A stretch of 64,000 nt of DNA. Source: Streptomyces sp. Ru73. Its GTDB lineage: Bacteria; Actinomycetota; Actinomycetes; Streptomycetales; Streptomycetaceae. Below the pieces are notes generated by a model. That model was not told the origin of the DNA. It saw only the letters and a program-made list of their open reading frames with translations, and made no database searches. Positions 7,273 through 15,819 of the stretch are shown in pieces (within the stretch, counting starts at the first letter, position 1; each line of letters starts with the position of its first letter). The stretch is taken from NCBI RefSeq assembly GCF_002920575.1, contig NZ_PQSQ01000002.1, positions 1 through 64,000 on the forward strand, in the 5' to 3' direction. Position numbers and translations under genes: made by a program.

Positions 7273-8511
7273 GTGAAGCCCCAAGGACTGTCCCGACGAC
7301 GTACCGCCGTGCTCGCCGTGGTCACGGCGTGCGCCGCGGTCGCGCCCGGCCTCACCGGGTGCGCGGCGGCGCCGGACCCCGGCACGGTCACCGTGCTGAA
7401 CTCGGCCACCGACACCGCCGAACACACCAAGAACCAGAAGTTCTTCGACCGCTGCGCACGGCCGCTGGGGCTGCGCGTGGAACAGCTCAGCGTCCCCGCC
7501 GACCAGGTGTCCTCCAAGGCGCTGCGGATGGCGTCGTCCCGCTCGCTGCCCGACATCCTGGAGCTGGACGGCTCGGAGCTGCCGCAGTTCGCGCTGACCG
7601 GCGGGCTGCGGCCGCTGGCCGAACTCGGCGTGGACGCGTCGGGGTTCTCGCGCAGCGCCGTCTCCCTCGGCTCGTACAAGGGCACCCGGTACGGGGTGGC
7701 GCGGTCCGCCAACTCCCTCGCCCTGTACTACAACCCCGAGCTGTTGGCGAAGGCCGGCGTCGAGCCGCCCCGCACCTGGGCGGAGCTGCGTACGGCGGCG
7801 CGGAAGCTGACCGGGGGCGGCACCTACGGGCTGGCCTTCAGCGCCAGTCCGGACGCCGACGGGGTCTACCAGTTCCTGCCCTTCTTCTGGTCGGCGGGCG
7901 GCGACGAGGCGCGGCTCGACGACGGCCGCGGGGAGGCGGCGCTGGAGCTGTGGCGGCAGCTGGTGGCGGACGGGTCCGTGTCCAAGGCCGTCGTCAACTG
8001 GAACCAGCAGGACGTCAACGACCAGTTCCTCGCGGGCCGCGCCGCCATGATGATCAACGGGCCGTGGCAGGTGCCGGTGCTCGACGCCCAGCGCAAGACC
8101 CGCTGGGCGGTCGCCACGATTCCCGTCCCGGAGGCGGGCGGCACGGCGGTGCCGCCCATCGGCGGCACCGTCATGACCGTACCCAAGAGCGACGCACCGG
8201 ACCGGGAGCGGAACGCCGCGAAGATCCTCGACTGCCTCAACTCCCCTGCCAACCAGCTGGCTTGGGGTCAGGCGTCCAACAACGTGCCCACGCGCACCGC
8301 GGCGGCGCGGCGTTACGCGCAGCGCAATCCGAAGCTCGCGCCGTTCGCCGACCTGGTCACCACCGCCCGGTCCCGCACCGCCAGGGTCGGCACCCGCTGG
8401 CCCGCCGTCGGCGACGCGCTCGCGGGCGCTTTCCAGTCCGTACTGACCGGCCGGAGCAGCCCCGCGCAGGCGCTGAGACGGGCGCAGCAGCAGGCGACGG
8501 CGGAGAAGTGA
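7273..8511 (+). CDS. Extracellular sugar-binding lipoprotein of an ABC importer
   Basis: A 412-residue family 1 solute-binding protein. The N-terminus has SRRRT and a hydrophobic stretch ending in the lipobox LTGC, with C30 as the lipidated residue; the SRRR could direct Tat export. Family features are SLALYYNPELLAKAGVEPP RTW-like text and AAMMINGPWQVP in the second lobe. It should capture an oligosaccharide outside the membrane and hand it to the two permeases that follow. GTG start with GAAGGAG before it; the LacI palindrome lies just upstream. Ligand inferred only from the GH31 gene in the operon. Confidence 0.93.
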   Translation: MKPQGLSRRRTAVLAVVTACAAVAPGLTGCAAAPDPGTVTVLNSATDTAEHTKNQKFFDRCARPLGLRVEQLSVPADQVSSKALRMASSRSLPDILELDGSELPQFALTGGLRPLAELGVDASGFSRSAVSLGSYKGTRYGVARSANSLALYYNPELLAKAGVEPPRTWAELRTAARKLTGGGTYGLAFSASPDADGVYQFLPFFWSAGGDEARLDDGRGEAALELWRQLVADGSVSKAVVNWNQQDVNDQFLAGRAAMMINGPWQVPVLDAQRKTRWAVATIPVPEAGGTAVPPIGGTVMTVPKSDAPDRERNAAKILDCLNSPANQLAWGQASNNVPTRTAAARRYAQRNPKLAPFADLVTTARSRTARVGTRWPAVGDALAGAFQSVLTGRSSPAQALRRAQQQATAEK

Positions 8512-8521
8512 GGCACCGGTC

Positions 8522-9421
8522 ATGACCACCCGTACCCGGCGCTCCGCGCTGTTCCGCTGGCTTTTCGTCGCTCCCGCGCTGCTCTACATGGGCCTCTTCT
8601 TCGGCGCTCCGCTGGTCCGCAATCTGCTGATGAGTTTTCAGCACTACACGCCGACGACGTACTTCACCGGCGAGGCGCCCTTCAACGGGTTCGACAACTG
8701 GCGGGCCGTGCTGACCGACCCGCTGTTCACCGATGCGCTGTGGCACACGGCGCTGTTCACGGCCGGTTCGCTGCTCGGCCAGTTCACCATCGGGCTGGCG
8801 CTGGCCGTCTTCTTCTCGCGGCGCTTCCGGCTCGCCGGGTTCGTGCGGGCCGTCCTGCTGCTGCCCTGGCTGGTGCCCATGGTGGTGTCCGCCGTCGTGT
8901 GGCGGCGCATCCTCGACCAGGAGCACGGGGTGCTCAACACCTTCCTGCGGGCGGTCGGCCTGGCCGACGGCGGGGTGCCGTGGCTGAGCAGCCCGAGCGT
9001 CGCGCTGCTCTCGGCCGTCCTGGTCAACATCTGGATCGGCATCCCGTTCAACATGGTCATCCTCTACGGCGGGCTCCAGGAGATACCGCGGGAGCTGTAC
9101 GAGGCGGCGGCGCTGGACGGCGCGCGTCCCTGGCGGGCCTTCCGCAGCGTCACCCTGCCGCTGCTGCGGCCGGTGATCACCGTGGTGCTCGTGCTGGGCT
9201 TCATGTCCACGGTCAAGATCCTGGACCTGATCCTGGCGCTCACCGCCGGCGGCCCCGCCGATGCGACCCAGACCCTGGGCACCGTCACCTACCAGATGTC
9301 GTTCCTGCGGCTCGACTTCGGCCGGGGCGCCGTCGTCGGCACCGTCCTCATCCTGGTCAGCGCGGTCTTCGCCGTGCTGTACCTGCGCGCGAACCGCGCC
9401 GACTTCGGCAAGGGGAAGTGA
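8522..9421 (+). CDS. Sugar ABC transporter permease (MalF type)
   Basis: A 299-residue inner-membrane permease with six predicted helices. The EAA loop reads YEAAALDGARPWRAFRSVTLP (residues about 200-220), the contact site for the ATPase. Starts 10 bases after the binding-protein stop and is followed closely by the second permease. No ATP-binding gene is in the operon; in Streptomyces such CUT1 importers commonly share the multitask ATPase MsiK encoded elsewhere. Confidence 0.94.
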   Translation: MTTRTRRSALFRWLFVAPALLYMGLFFGAPLVRNLLMSFQHYTPTTYFTGEAPFNGFDNWRAVLTDPLFTDALWHTALFTAGSLLGQFTIGLALAVFFSRRFRLAGFVRAVLLLPWLVPMVVSAVVWRRILDQEHGVLNTFLRAVGLADGGVPWLSSPSVALLSAVLVNIWIGIPFNMVILYGGLQEIPRELYEAAALDGARPWRAFRSVTLPLLRPVITVVLVLGFMSTVKILDLILALTAGGPADATQTLGTVTYQMSFLRLDFGRGAVVGTVLILVSAVFAVLYLRANRADFGKGK

Positions 9422-9425
9422 TCAC

Positions 9426-10247
9426 GTGGTCCCGAGAACCGCCCGTCGGCTGCGCGGCGCCCGGAACACCGCCGCCGCACTGCTGATCCTCGCCGTGCTG
9501 CTCTTCCCGGTCTACTGGATGCTGAACACCGCCCTCCAGCCCGCCTCGGGCATCGCGGTGGACTGGTTCCCCGGCGACCCGGGCCTGGGGAGTTTCCGTC
9601 TGGCGCTGGCGAGCCAGGGCCGCTCGATGCTCACCAGCCTGGTGGTCGCGCTCGGTGCCGTCGCCGTGTGTCTCGCGCTGGCGGCGCCCGCCGCGTACGG
9701 GCTGGCGCAGTTCGCGCTGCGCGGCGGCCGCGGCGTCGTCTTCACCACGCTCCTCACGCAGATGGTGCCGGGCATCGTCATCGCCAACGCGCTCTACAGC
9801 GCGTACGCGGAGCTGGGCCTGATCAACTCCTATCTGGGGCTGATCCTGGCCGACGCCTCGCTCGGGCTGCCGTTCTCCATCGTGCTGCTGCGTGCCTTCA
9901 TGGTGTCGCTCCCCGGTGAGGTGGTCGAGGCGGCGCTGGTGGACGGCGCGAACCGCTTCACGGCCTTCGTCCGCGTCGTGCTCCCGATGAGCCGCAACGC
10001 GCTCATCACGGCCGGGCTGTTCACCTTCCTCTTCGCCTGGTCGGACTTCATGTTCGCGCTGACGCTCAACACCACCGACGACGTCAGGCCGGTCACCCTC
10101 GGCATCTACCAGTTCGTCGGCGCCCACGTCAGCGACTGGGGCGCGGTCATGGCGACAGCCGTGCTGTCGGCGGTGCCCGCCGCGGTCCTGCTGGTCGTCG
10201 CCCAGAAGTACATCGCCGCCGGCATCACCGGCGGTTCCGTCAAGTAG
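9426..10247 (+). CDS. Sugar ABC transporter permease (MalG type)
   Basis: A 273-residue permease. I place the start at the GTG at 9426, four bases after the previous stop, since a longer reading would overlap the first permease by 160 bases in another frame. Features: VLLFPVYWMLNTALQP in the first helix region and the EAA loop VEAALVDGANRFTAFVRVVLP. Forms the heterodimeric channel with the gene before it. The GH31 gene follows after 30 bases, so the four structural genes are one operon. Confidence 0.93.
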   Translation: MVPRTARRLRGARNTAAALLILAVLLFPVYWMLNTALQPASGIAVDWFPGDPGLGSFRLALASQGRSMLTSLVVALGAVAVCLALAAPAAYGLAQFALRGGRGVVFTTLLTQMVPGIVIANALYSAYAELGLINSYLGLILADASLGLPFSIVLLRAFMVSLPGEVVEAALVDGANRFTAFVRVVLPMSRNALITAGLFTFLFAWSDFMFALTLNTTDDVRPVTLGIYQFVGAHVSDWGAVMATAVLSAVPAAVLLVVAQKYIAAGITGGSVK

Positions 10248-10277
10248 CCACCGCACGACGGGAAGGCGGATCGTCCG

Positions 10278-12632
10278 ATGAAGTTCACCGACGGCTACTG
10301 GCTGATGCGGGACGGCGTCCAGGCGTCGTACGCCACCGAGATCGTCGACACCCGGGTCGGTGACGGCCGGTTCACCCTCCACGCCGCAACACGCCACGTC
10401 CGGCACCGCGGCGACACCCTCAACGCTCCCCTGCTGGCCGTGGAGTGCTTCTCGCCCGCCGAGGGCGTGATCGGCGTACGCACCACCCACCACGCGGGCT
10501 CGGTCGACCGCGGTCCGCACTTCGCGCTGCACACCGGCCCGGACGGCACCTCCGCGGGGACGGTCCACCGCGACGGCACGGTCATCCAACTCACCGCCGG
10601 AGGGCTGTCGTTGCGGGTCGACACCGCGGCGCCGTACCGGCTGGACTTCGCCGCGGACGGCCGCACGCTGACGTCGGTTGCGGCACGCGGTACCGGCTTC
10701 GCCACCACGCCCGACGGCGCGCACCACTCCCTCGCCCAGCTCTCGCTCGGCGTCGGCGAGCTGGTGTACGGGCTGGGCGAGCGCTTCACCCCGTTCACCC
10801 GCAACGGGCAGCGCGTCGACATCTGGCAGGCGGACGGCGGCACCGCCAGCGAACAGGCTTACAAGAACGTGCCGTTCCACCTCACCAACCGCGGCTACGG
10901 CGTCTTCGTCAACCACCCGGGCCTGGTCTCCTACGAGGTGGGGTCCGAGGCGGTCGGCCGGGTCCAGTTCAGCGTCGAGGACCAGAGCCTGGAGTACTAC
11001 GTCGTGCACGGCCCGACGCCGAAGGAGGTGCTGGACCGCTACACCGCGCTGACCGGCCGCCCGGCGCTGCCGCCCGCCTGGTCCTTCGGGCTGTGGCTGT
11101 CCACGTCCTTCACCACCTCCTACGACGAGGAGACCGTCACCCGCTTCGTACGCGGCATGGCCGAGCGGGACATCCCCCTCGGCGTGTTCCACTTCGACTG
11201 CTTCTGGATGCGCGCCTATCAGTGGTGCGACTTCACCTGGGACCCGGACGTCTTCCCTGACCCGGAGGGCATGCTGCGCCGCCTCAAGAGCGAGCACGGC
11301 AGCGGGAGCGAGGACGGCAACGGGGACGGGGACGGGCTGAAGGTCTGTGTCTGGATCAATCCCTACATCGCGCAGAAGTCTCCCCTCTTCGAGGAGGCCG
11401 CGCGCCTGGGGTACCTGGTCCGCCGGCCGGACGGCAGTGTGTGGCAGTGGGACATGTGGCAGGCCGGCATGGGCCTGGTCGACTTCACCCATCCCGGGGC
11501 CCGCGAGTGGTACGCGGAGAAGCTGCGCGGGCTGCTCGGCCAGGGCGTCGACTGCTTCAAGACCGACTTCGGCGAGCGCATCCCCACCGACGTGGTCTGG
11601 CACGACGGCTCCGATCCGGCGCGGATGCACAACTACTACACGCACCTCTACAACCGCACGGTCTTCGAGACGCTCACCGCCGCGCGCGGCGCGGACGAGG
11701 CGGTGCTCTTCGCGCGCTCCGCGACCGCGGGCGGCCAGCAGTTCCCCGTCCACTGGGGCGGGGACTGCGAGTCCACCTTCGGTGCGATGGCCGAGTCGCT
11801 GCGCGGCGGGCTCTCCCTCGGGCTGTCCGGGTTCGGCTTCTGGAGCCATGACATCGGCGGTTTCGAGGGCACGCCGAGCCCGGCGGTCTTCAAGCGCTGG
11901 GTGCAGTTCGGGCTGCTGTCCTCGCACAGCCGCCTGCACGGCAGTACGTCGTACCGCGTGCCGTGGGACTTCGACGACGAGGCCGTCGCCGTCACCCGCG
12001 ACTTCGCCCGGCTCAAGCACCGGCTGATGCCGTACCTGTACCGGGCCGCGCGCCAGGCAGCGGAGCACGGCACGCCCGTCATGCGCGCGATGCTCCTGGA
12101 GTTTCCCGGCGATCCGGCCTGCCACACCCTGGACCGGCAGTACATGCTCGGCGACGACCTGCTGGTGGCGCCGGTCCTCAGCGCCGACGACACGGTGGAG
12201 TACTACGTGCCGGACGGCGAGTGGACCCATCTGCTCTCCGGCGCGCGCGTACGGGGGCCGGGCTGGCGGCGCGAGCGGTACGGCTTCGACAGCCTGCCGC
12301 TGCTGGCCCGCCCCGGTTCTGTCATCCCGTTCGGCAGTGTGCCCGGCCGGGCCGTGTACGACTGGCGGCACGACGTGACGCTGCGGGTGCACCGGCTCGG
12401 CGACGGCGACGAGGTGACCACACGGGTGCCCGCGCCGGACGGCGCGCCCGACGCGGTGTTCCGCACCCGCAGGGACGGCCGGCACATCGTCGTCGAGGCG
12501 GCCGGCGCGCCGGGGCCCTGGCACGTGCTCCTGCCGGGCGCCGACGCACGGCTGACCGCCGCACCGGGCGCAGCGGAGCTGTCCGGAACCCTCGACGGGC
12601 TGGAGGACCGAGCCGACGGGCTGGAGGGCTGA
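10278..12632 (+). CDS. yicI: Glycoside hydrolase family 31, alpha-xylosidase (YicI-like)
   Basis: A 784-residue cytoplasmic enzyme, the size of E. coli YicI (772). D430 in FKTDFGERIP is the expected nucleophile and D496 in HWGGDCEST the acid/base; their 66-residue spacing equals that of D416 and D482 in YicI. The N-terminal beta-sandwich precedes the barrel (from about 255), with VFHFDCFWMR in the substrate site. No signal peptide, fitting hydrolysis of imported oligosaccharides. YicI releases alpha-xylose from isoprimeverose-type sugars of xyloglucan. A short Gly/Asp/Glu/Ser-rich insert (about 336-355) is unusual. Other GH31 activities, such as alpha-glucosidase, remain possible, but the KTDFGE context favours alpha-xylosidase. 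Confidence 0.9.
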   Translation: MKFTDGYWLMRDGVQASYATEIVDTRVGDGRFTLHAATRHVRHRGDTLNAPLLAVECFSPAEGVIGVRTTHHAGSVDRGPHFALHTGPDGTSAGTVHRDGTVIQLTAGGLSLRVDTAAPYRLDFAADGRTLTSVAARGTGFATTPDGAHHSLAQLSLGVGELVYGLGERFTPFTRNGQRVDIWQADGGTASEQAYKNVPFHLTNRGYGVFVNHPGLVSYEVGSEAVGRVQFSVEDQSLEYYVVHGPTPKEVLDRYTALTGRPALPPAWSFGLWLSTSFTTSYDEETVTRFVRGMAERDIPLGVFHFDCFWMRAYQWCDFTWDPDVFPDPEGMLRRLKSEHGSGSEDGNGDGDGLKVCVWINPYIAQKSPLFEEAARLGYLVRRPDGSVWQWDMWQAGMGLVDFTHPGAREWYAEKLRGLLGQGVDCFKTDFGERIPTDVVWHDGSDPARMHNYYTHLYNRTVFETLTAARGADEAVLFARSATAGGQQFPVHWGGDCESTFGAMAESLRGGLSLGLSGFGFWSHDIGGFEGTPSPAVFKRWVQFGLLSSHSRLHGSTSYRVPWDFDDEAVAVTRDFARLKHRLMPYLYRAARQAAEHGTPVMRAMLLEFPGDPACHTLDRQYMLGDDLLVAPVLSADDTVEYYVPDGEWTHLLSGARVRGPGWRRERYGFDSLPLLARPGSVIPFGSVPGRAVYDWRHDVTLRVHRLGDGDEVTTRVPAPDGAPDAVFRTRRDGRHIVVEAAGAPGPWHVLLPGADARLTAAPGAAELSGTLDGLEDRADGLEG

Positions 12633-12706
12633 GCCGAAGGCCGGTGCGGGGCCGGTGCGCTGAGCCGGCGGCCCGGAGTCGGCGCGCGGGCGGGCCGCCC
12701 GTACCG

Positions 12707-14023
12707 TCAGTCGGCAGTACGCGGCGGTGCGGGCAGCGTGGCGCTGACGTGGAATCCGCCGTCGTCCCGGGGCCCCGCGTCCAGGTCGCCGCCGGCCAGA
12801 CGCACCCGCTCGGCCAGCCCGATCAGGCCGTGACCGCCGCTGGGCAGCAGCGGCCCCTCACCGTCCGGGGACCGGTCGGCGGGACGGCCCGCCGGGCCGT
12901 TGGTCACGTTCACGGACAGTGCGTCGGGGCGGTAGGTGACGCGGATGTCCGTGGCCGCGCCCGGCGCGTGCTTGTGCACGTTGGTCAGGGCCTCCTGCAC
13001 GACCCGGTACGCGGCCCGCTCGACCTGCTCGGCGAGTGCCCGCGGCTCGCCCTCGCTGTGCAGCGTGACGGGCAGTCCGGCGGCGCGCGAGCTGTCGGCC
13101 AGTGCGGCGATCCGGCCCACGGCGGCACCGTCGGCGGCGGGCTGCGCGGCGCCGTCCCCGTCCGCCGTCCCGTCCCCGTCCGCCGCTCCGGCCGCAGTGT
13201 CGGGGCCGCTCTTGAGCAGGCCCAGCATCTCGCGCAGCTCCGTGAGCGCCTGCCGGCCCGCCGTCTGGATGATCTGCGCGGCCTCGGCCGTCACCTTCGG
13301 GTCGTGGGCCACGGTGGCCAGCGCGCCCGCGTGCACCACGATCAGGCTCACCTGGTGCGAGACGACGTCGTGCATCTCGCTCGCGATGCGCTGGCGCTCC
13401 TCGGCGCGCGCGGCCTCCGCCCGCAGCCGCTGTTCGCGTTCGGCGCGCTCGGCCCGTTCCATCAGCCCGGCGAGGACGGCGCGCCGCTCGCCCTGGTACA
13501 GGCCGAGGAGCAGGGGGACGAGGATGGCGAGGACGAAGTTGACGAGGATCGAGCCGAGCAGCATCCGCGGGTGCGTCCAGGGCCCGGCGGTCCACGGCAC
13601 CACCGCCAGCAGGCCCGCCGCTGCCGTCACCCACACCGTGCGGCGGCTGTGCGGCCCGCGGTAGGCGCCCTCGGCGTAGAACGCGAAGGGCAGCGCGAAG
13701 TACGAGATCTGGAGGACCTTGGCGACGAGCGCGACCGCGAGCACGGCCTCGGGCACCCGGCGCCGCGCCAGCAGGGGCAGCGGGACCAGGGCGGCGAGCA
13801 GCAGGTTGGCCCACGGCGCGGCCGGCCCGAGGTACGGGTTCTTGACGCTGTTCCACACCGACAGCCCGAGGACGATGGCCGTGACGAGCACGTCGGCGAC
13901 GACCGGCGACCGCAGCGGCGTCCGTCCTGACCGGCCCGGCACCACCGCCCGGTGGTTCACCGGCACCACGCACCAGGAACGTACAACGTGCCGGAAGTGC
14001 CGGCTGGGACTGCTGGTACTCAC
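12707..14023 (-). CDS. Sensor histidine kinase, HisKA_3 (NarL partner) type
   Basis: A 438-residue kinase. About six hydrophobic helices (40-175) form a small membrane sensor. The HisKA_3 domain has the phospho-acceptor H218 in RIASEMHDVVSHQVSLIV, and the HATPase_c domain carries AYRVVQEALTNVHKHAPGA (N box) and GHGLIGLAERVRLAGG (G box). An acidic insert between the domains repeats DGDGTADGDGA. The next gene on its downstream side is the convergent GH31 gene, so it has no adjacent response regulator. The window's only NarL-type regulator is at 1200-1862. Confidence 0.93.
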   Translation of the reverse strand: MSTSSPSRHFRHVVRSWCVVPVNHRAVVPGRSGRTPLRSPVVADVLVTAIVLGLSVWNSVKNPYLGPAAPWANLLLAALVPLPLLARRRVPEAVLAVALVAKVLQISYFALPFAFYAEGAYRGPHSRRTVWVTAAAGLLAVVPWTAGPWTHPRMLLGSILVNFVLAILVPLLLGLYQGERRAVLAGLMERAERAEREQRLRAEAARAEERQRIASEMHDVVSHQVSLIVVHAGALATVAHDPKVTAEAAQIIQTAGRQALTELREMLGLLKSGPDTAAGAADGDGTADGDGAAQPAADGAAVGRIAALADSSRAAGLPVTLHSEGEPRALAEQVERAAYRVVQEALTNVHKHAPGAATDIRVTYRPDALSVNVTNGPAGRPADRSPDGEGPLLPSGGHGLIGLAERVRLAGGDLDAGPRDDGGFHVSATLPAPPRTAD

Positions 14024-14181
14024 CCGGCGAGGATAGGAGACGCGCTGCCCGCGCCCGGCGCCGCCCTACCACCGGCGGGCCAACCTGCTGGGCCGAGTGC
14101 AGCAAGACGGGTGTGCCGGGGCGTTCCGGCGGAGATGCCCCAGCAGCGGAGAGGCAGGATTCCGCTGAGGGAAGGCGCGGC

Positions 14182-15609
14182 ATGTCCGGAACACAGCACG
14201 ACGAGGACGCGGCGACGGCCGACGGCGAACCGCGCCCGGGGTGGACGCACACGGCGAAGGTGCTCGTCAGCAGCCTGTGGTTCCCTGCGCTGTTCTTCTT
14301 CGGCTTCCTCTTCTGCTACCTGCTGGCCTTCCACAACCCCACCCCGAAGGACATCCGGGTGGCCGTTCCGGCACCGGCCGCTTCGCAGGTGCAGGGGGCC
14401 CTCGACAAGGCCGTGCCGGGCGGGTTCGAGGTACGGCCGGTGCCCGGCGGTGACGCGGCCCTGCGGCGCGCGGTGCTGGAGCGGCGGGCCGCCGGCGGCT
14501 ATCTGCCGGACGCCGCCCATCCTGTCCTGTACACCGCGAAGGCCGGCGGCTTCGAGATCGAGGCGGTACTGCAGCAGGTGTTCACGCCGCTCGCCGAGCG
14601 GGGCGGCGCCACGCTGAAGCAGGTCGAACTGGCGCCGACCGCGCCCAAGGACGGCATGGGCACGAGCCTGTTCTACCTGTGCCTGGGGCTGACCATCCCG
14701 TCGTACATCATGGTGATGATGATGCTGCGGGCCACGGGGCTCGGCCGCTGGAAGAAGGTCACCACCTTCGTCGTCTCCGGCGCGGTGATGGCCGTGGCCG
14801 CCTTCTACATCTCCCTCGCGATGGACTGCATCGTGGACCGGCCGATCTGTCTGCTGTACATGTTCATGCTGAGCCTGGCGGTCTCGCTGACGTGCTACGG
14901 GCTGGTGCCCTTCGTGCGGCAGTTCTTCCCCGGCGTGGCCATCGTGGTGTTCGTCCTGCTCTCCATGCCGGCCAGCGGCGGGGCGATCCCCGTCGAGATG
15001 GTGCCGTCCTTCTTCCGCCATCTGCATCCGTACATGCCGCTGGGCAACCTGGTCGACGCGCTGCGGAACGAGATGTACTTCGACGGCGTCGAGCTGTTCC
15101 GCCCGCTGCTGGCGCTGAGCGTGTGGATCGCCGTCGGCATCGTGCTGATCTGTGCCGGGTTCTTCTGGGAGCGGCACCGGGTGAAGGTGGCGCGCTCCGG
15201 CGGGGACGAGGAGCTGACCCCGTCCGACCTGGAGGAAGCGGTGCAGGACCCGACGTTCGAAATGCCCCAGCCGATGCCGGTGCGCGCGTCCACCCACTAC
15301 ATCGGGGCCTCCGAACCGATGCTGGCCGGGCGGGTCCTGGACACCGGTTCGCAGCCGCTGCACGGCGTGCTGATCACCGTCACCACCACCGACGGGCGGC
15401 AGCTGACGCGTACGCGGACCGACGAGCACGGCGAGTACCGGCTGACCGGGCTGCCGGTGGGCTTCGTCAACGTCATCGCCGGCGGGCCGCGCCGCGTCCC
15501 GTCCATCAAGCGGGTGTACATCAAGGACGGGCCGGTGGCGCACCAGGACTTCGTGCTGCGGCCGCGCCCGCAGGACCCGTCGCCGGGCGGCGCCTCCGCC
15601 ACCTCCTGA
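14182..15609 (+). CDS. ABC-2/YhgE-like membrane protein with a C-terminal transthyretin-like domain
   Basis: A 475-residue membrane protein. One helix near the N-terminus (about 29-50), an extracellular segment (55-165), then five hydrophobic helices (about 172-340) with the layout of ABC-2 permease/YhgE-Pip proteins. A cytoplasmic linker leads to a carboxypeptidase-regulatory-like beta-sandwich (about 390-460: GRVLDTGSQPLHGVLITV, DEHGEYRLTGLP). The ATG at 14182 follows GAGGGAAGG; earlier in-frame starts lack this. No ATPase is adjacent. The next gene, an MFS protein, carries the same kind of C-terminal domain. Role unknown; possibly export of a surface or signalling molecule. Confidence 0.78.
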   Translation: MSGTQHDEDAATADGEPRPGWTHTAKVLVSSLWFPALFFFGFLFCYLLAFHNPTPKDIRVAVPAPAASQVQGALDKAVPGGFEVRPVPGGDAALRRAVLERRAAGGYLPDAAHPVLYTAKAGGFEIEAVLQQVFTPLAERGGATLKQVELAPTAPKDGMGTSLFYLCLGLTIPSYIMVMMMLRATGLGRWKKVTTFVVSGAVMAVAAFYISLAMDCIVDRPICLLYMFMLSLAVSLTCYGLVPFVRQFFPGVAIVVFVLLSMPASGGAIPVEMVPSFFRHLHPYMPLGNLVDALRNEMYFDGVELFRPLLALSVWIAVGIVLICAGFFWERHRVKVARSGGDEELTPSDLEEAVQDPTFEMPQPMPVRASTHYIGASEPMLAGRVLDTGSQPLHGVLITVTTTDGRQLTRTRTDEHGEYRLTGLPVGFVNVIAGGPRRVPSIKRVYIKDGPVAHQDFVLRPRPQDPSPGGASATS

Positions 15610-15819
15610 AAACACCCGTCTCGGCGCATTTCCCCTTTCCCGGGCGCCCCTTGAGCGTCCCGCCGCACGCGAAGGCGTAATGGAAAGGTCAAGACTTCTC
15701 TTCGTACGATGCTCTTCGGAATACCCACCGTGCGTGCGTGAGTTCAGGCTGCACGTACGGCATCCGCTCGCGACGCCCGCCCGGTGCGTCCCGTCCGCTT
15801 CTTCCGGAGGTCCCAGGCA

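Noticed and set aside
9357-12524. A very long open frame on the minus strand opposite the GH31 and permease genes
   Set aside because: It is the mirror of GC-rich coding DNA; the translation is low-complexity and has no domain, while the plus strand holds clear transporter and GH31 motifs.
12687-12701. GC palindrome after the GH31 gene as a terminator
   Set aside because: CGGGCG-GGC-CGCCCG is only a 6-bp stem; too weak to claim in DNA of this composition.
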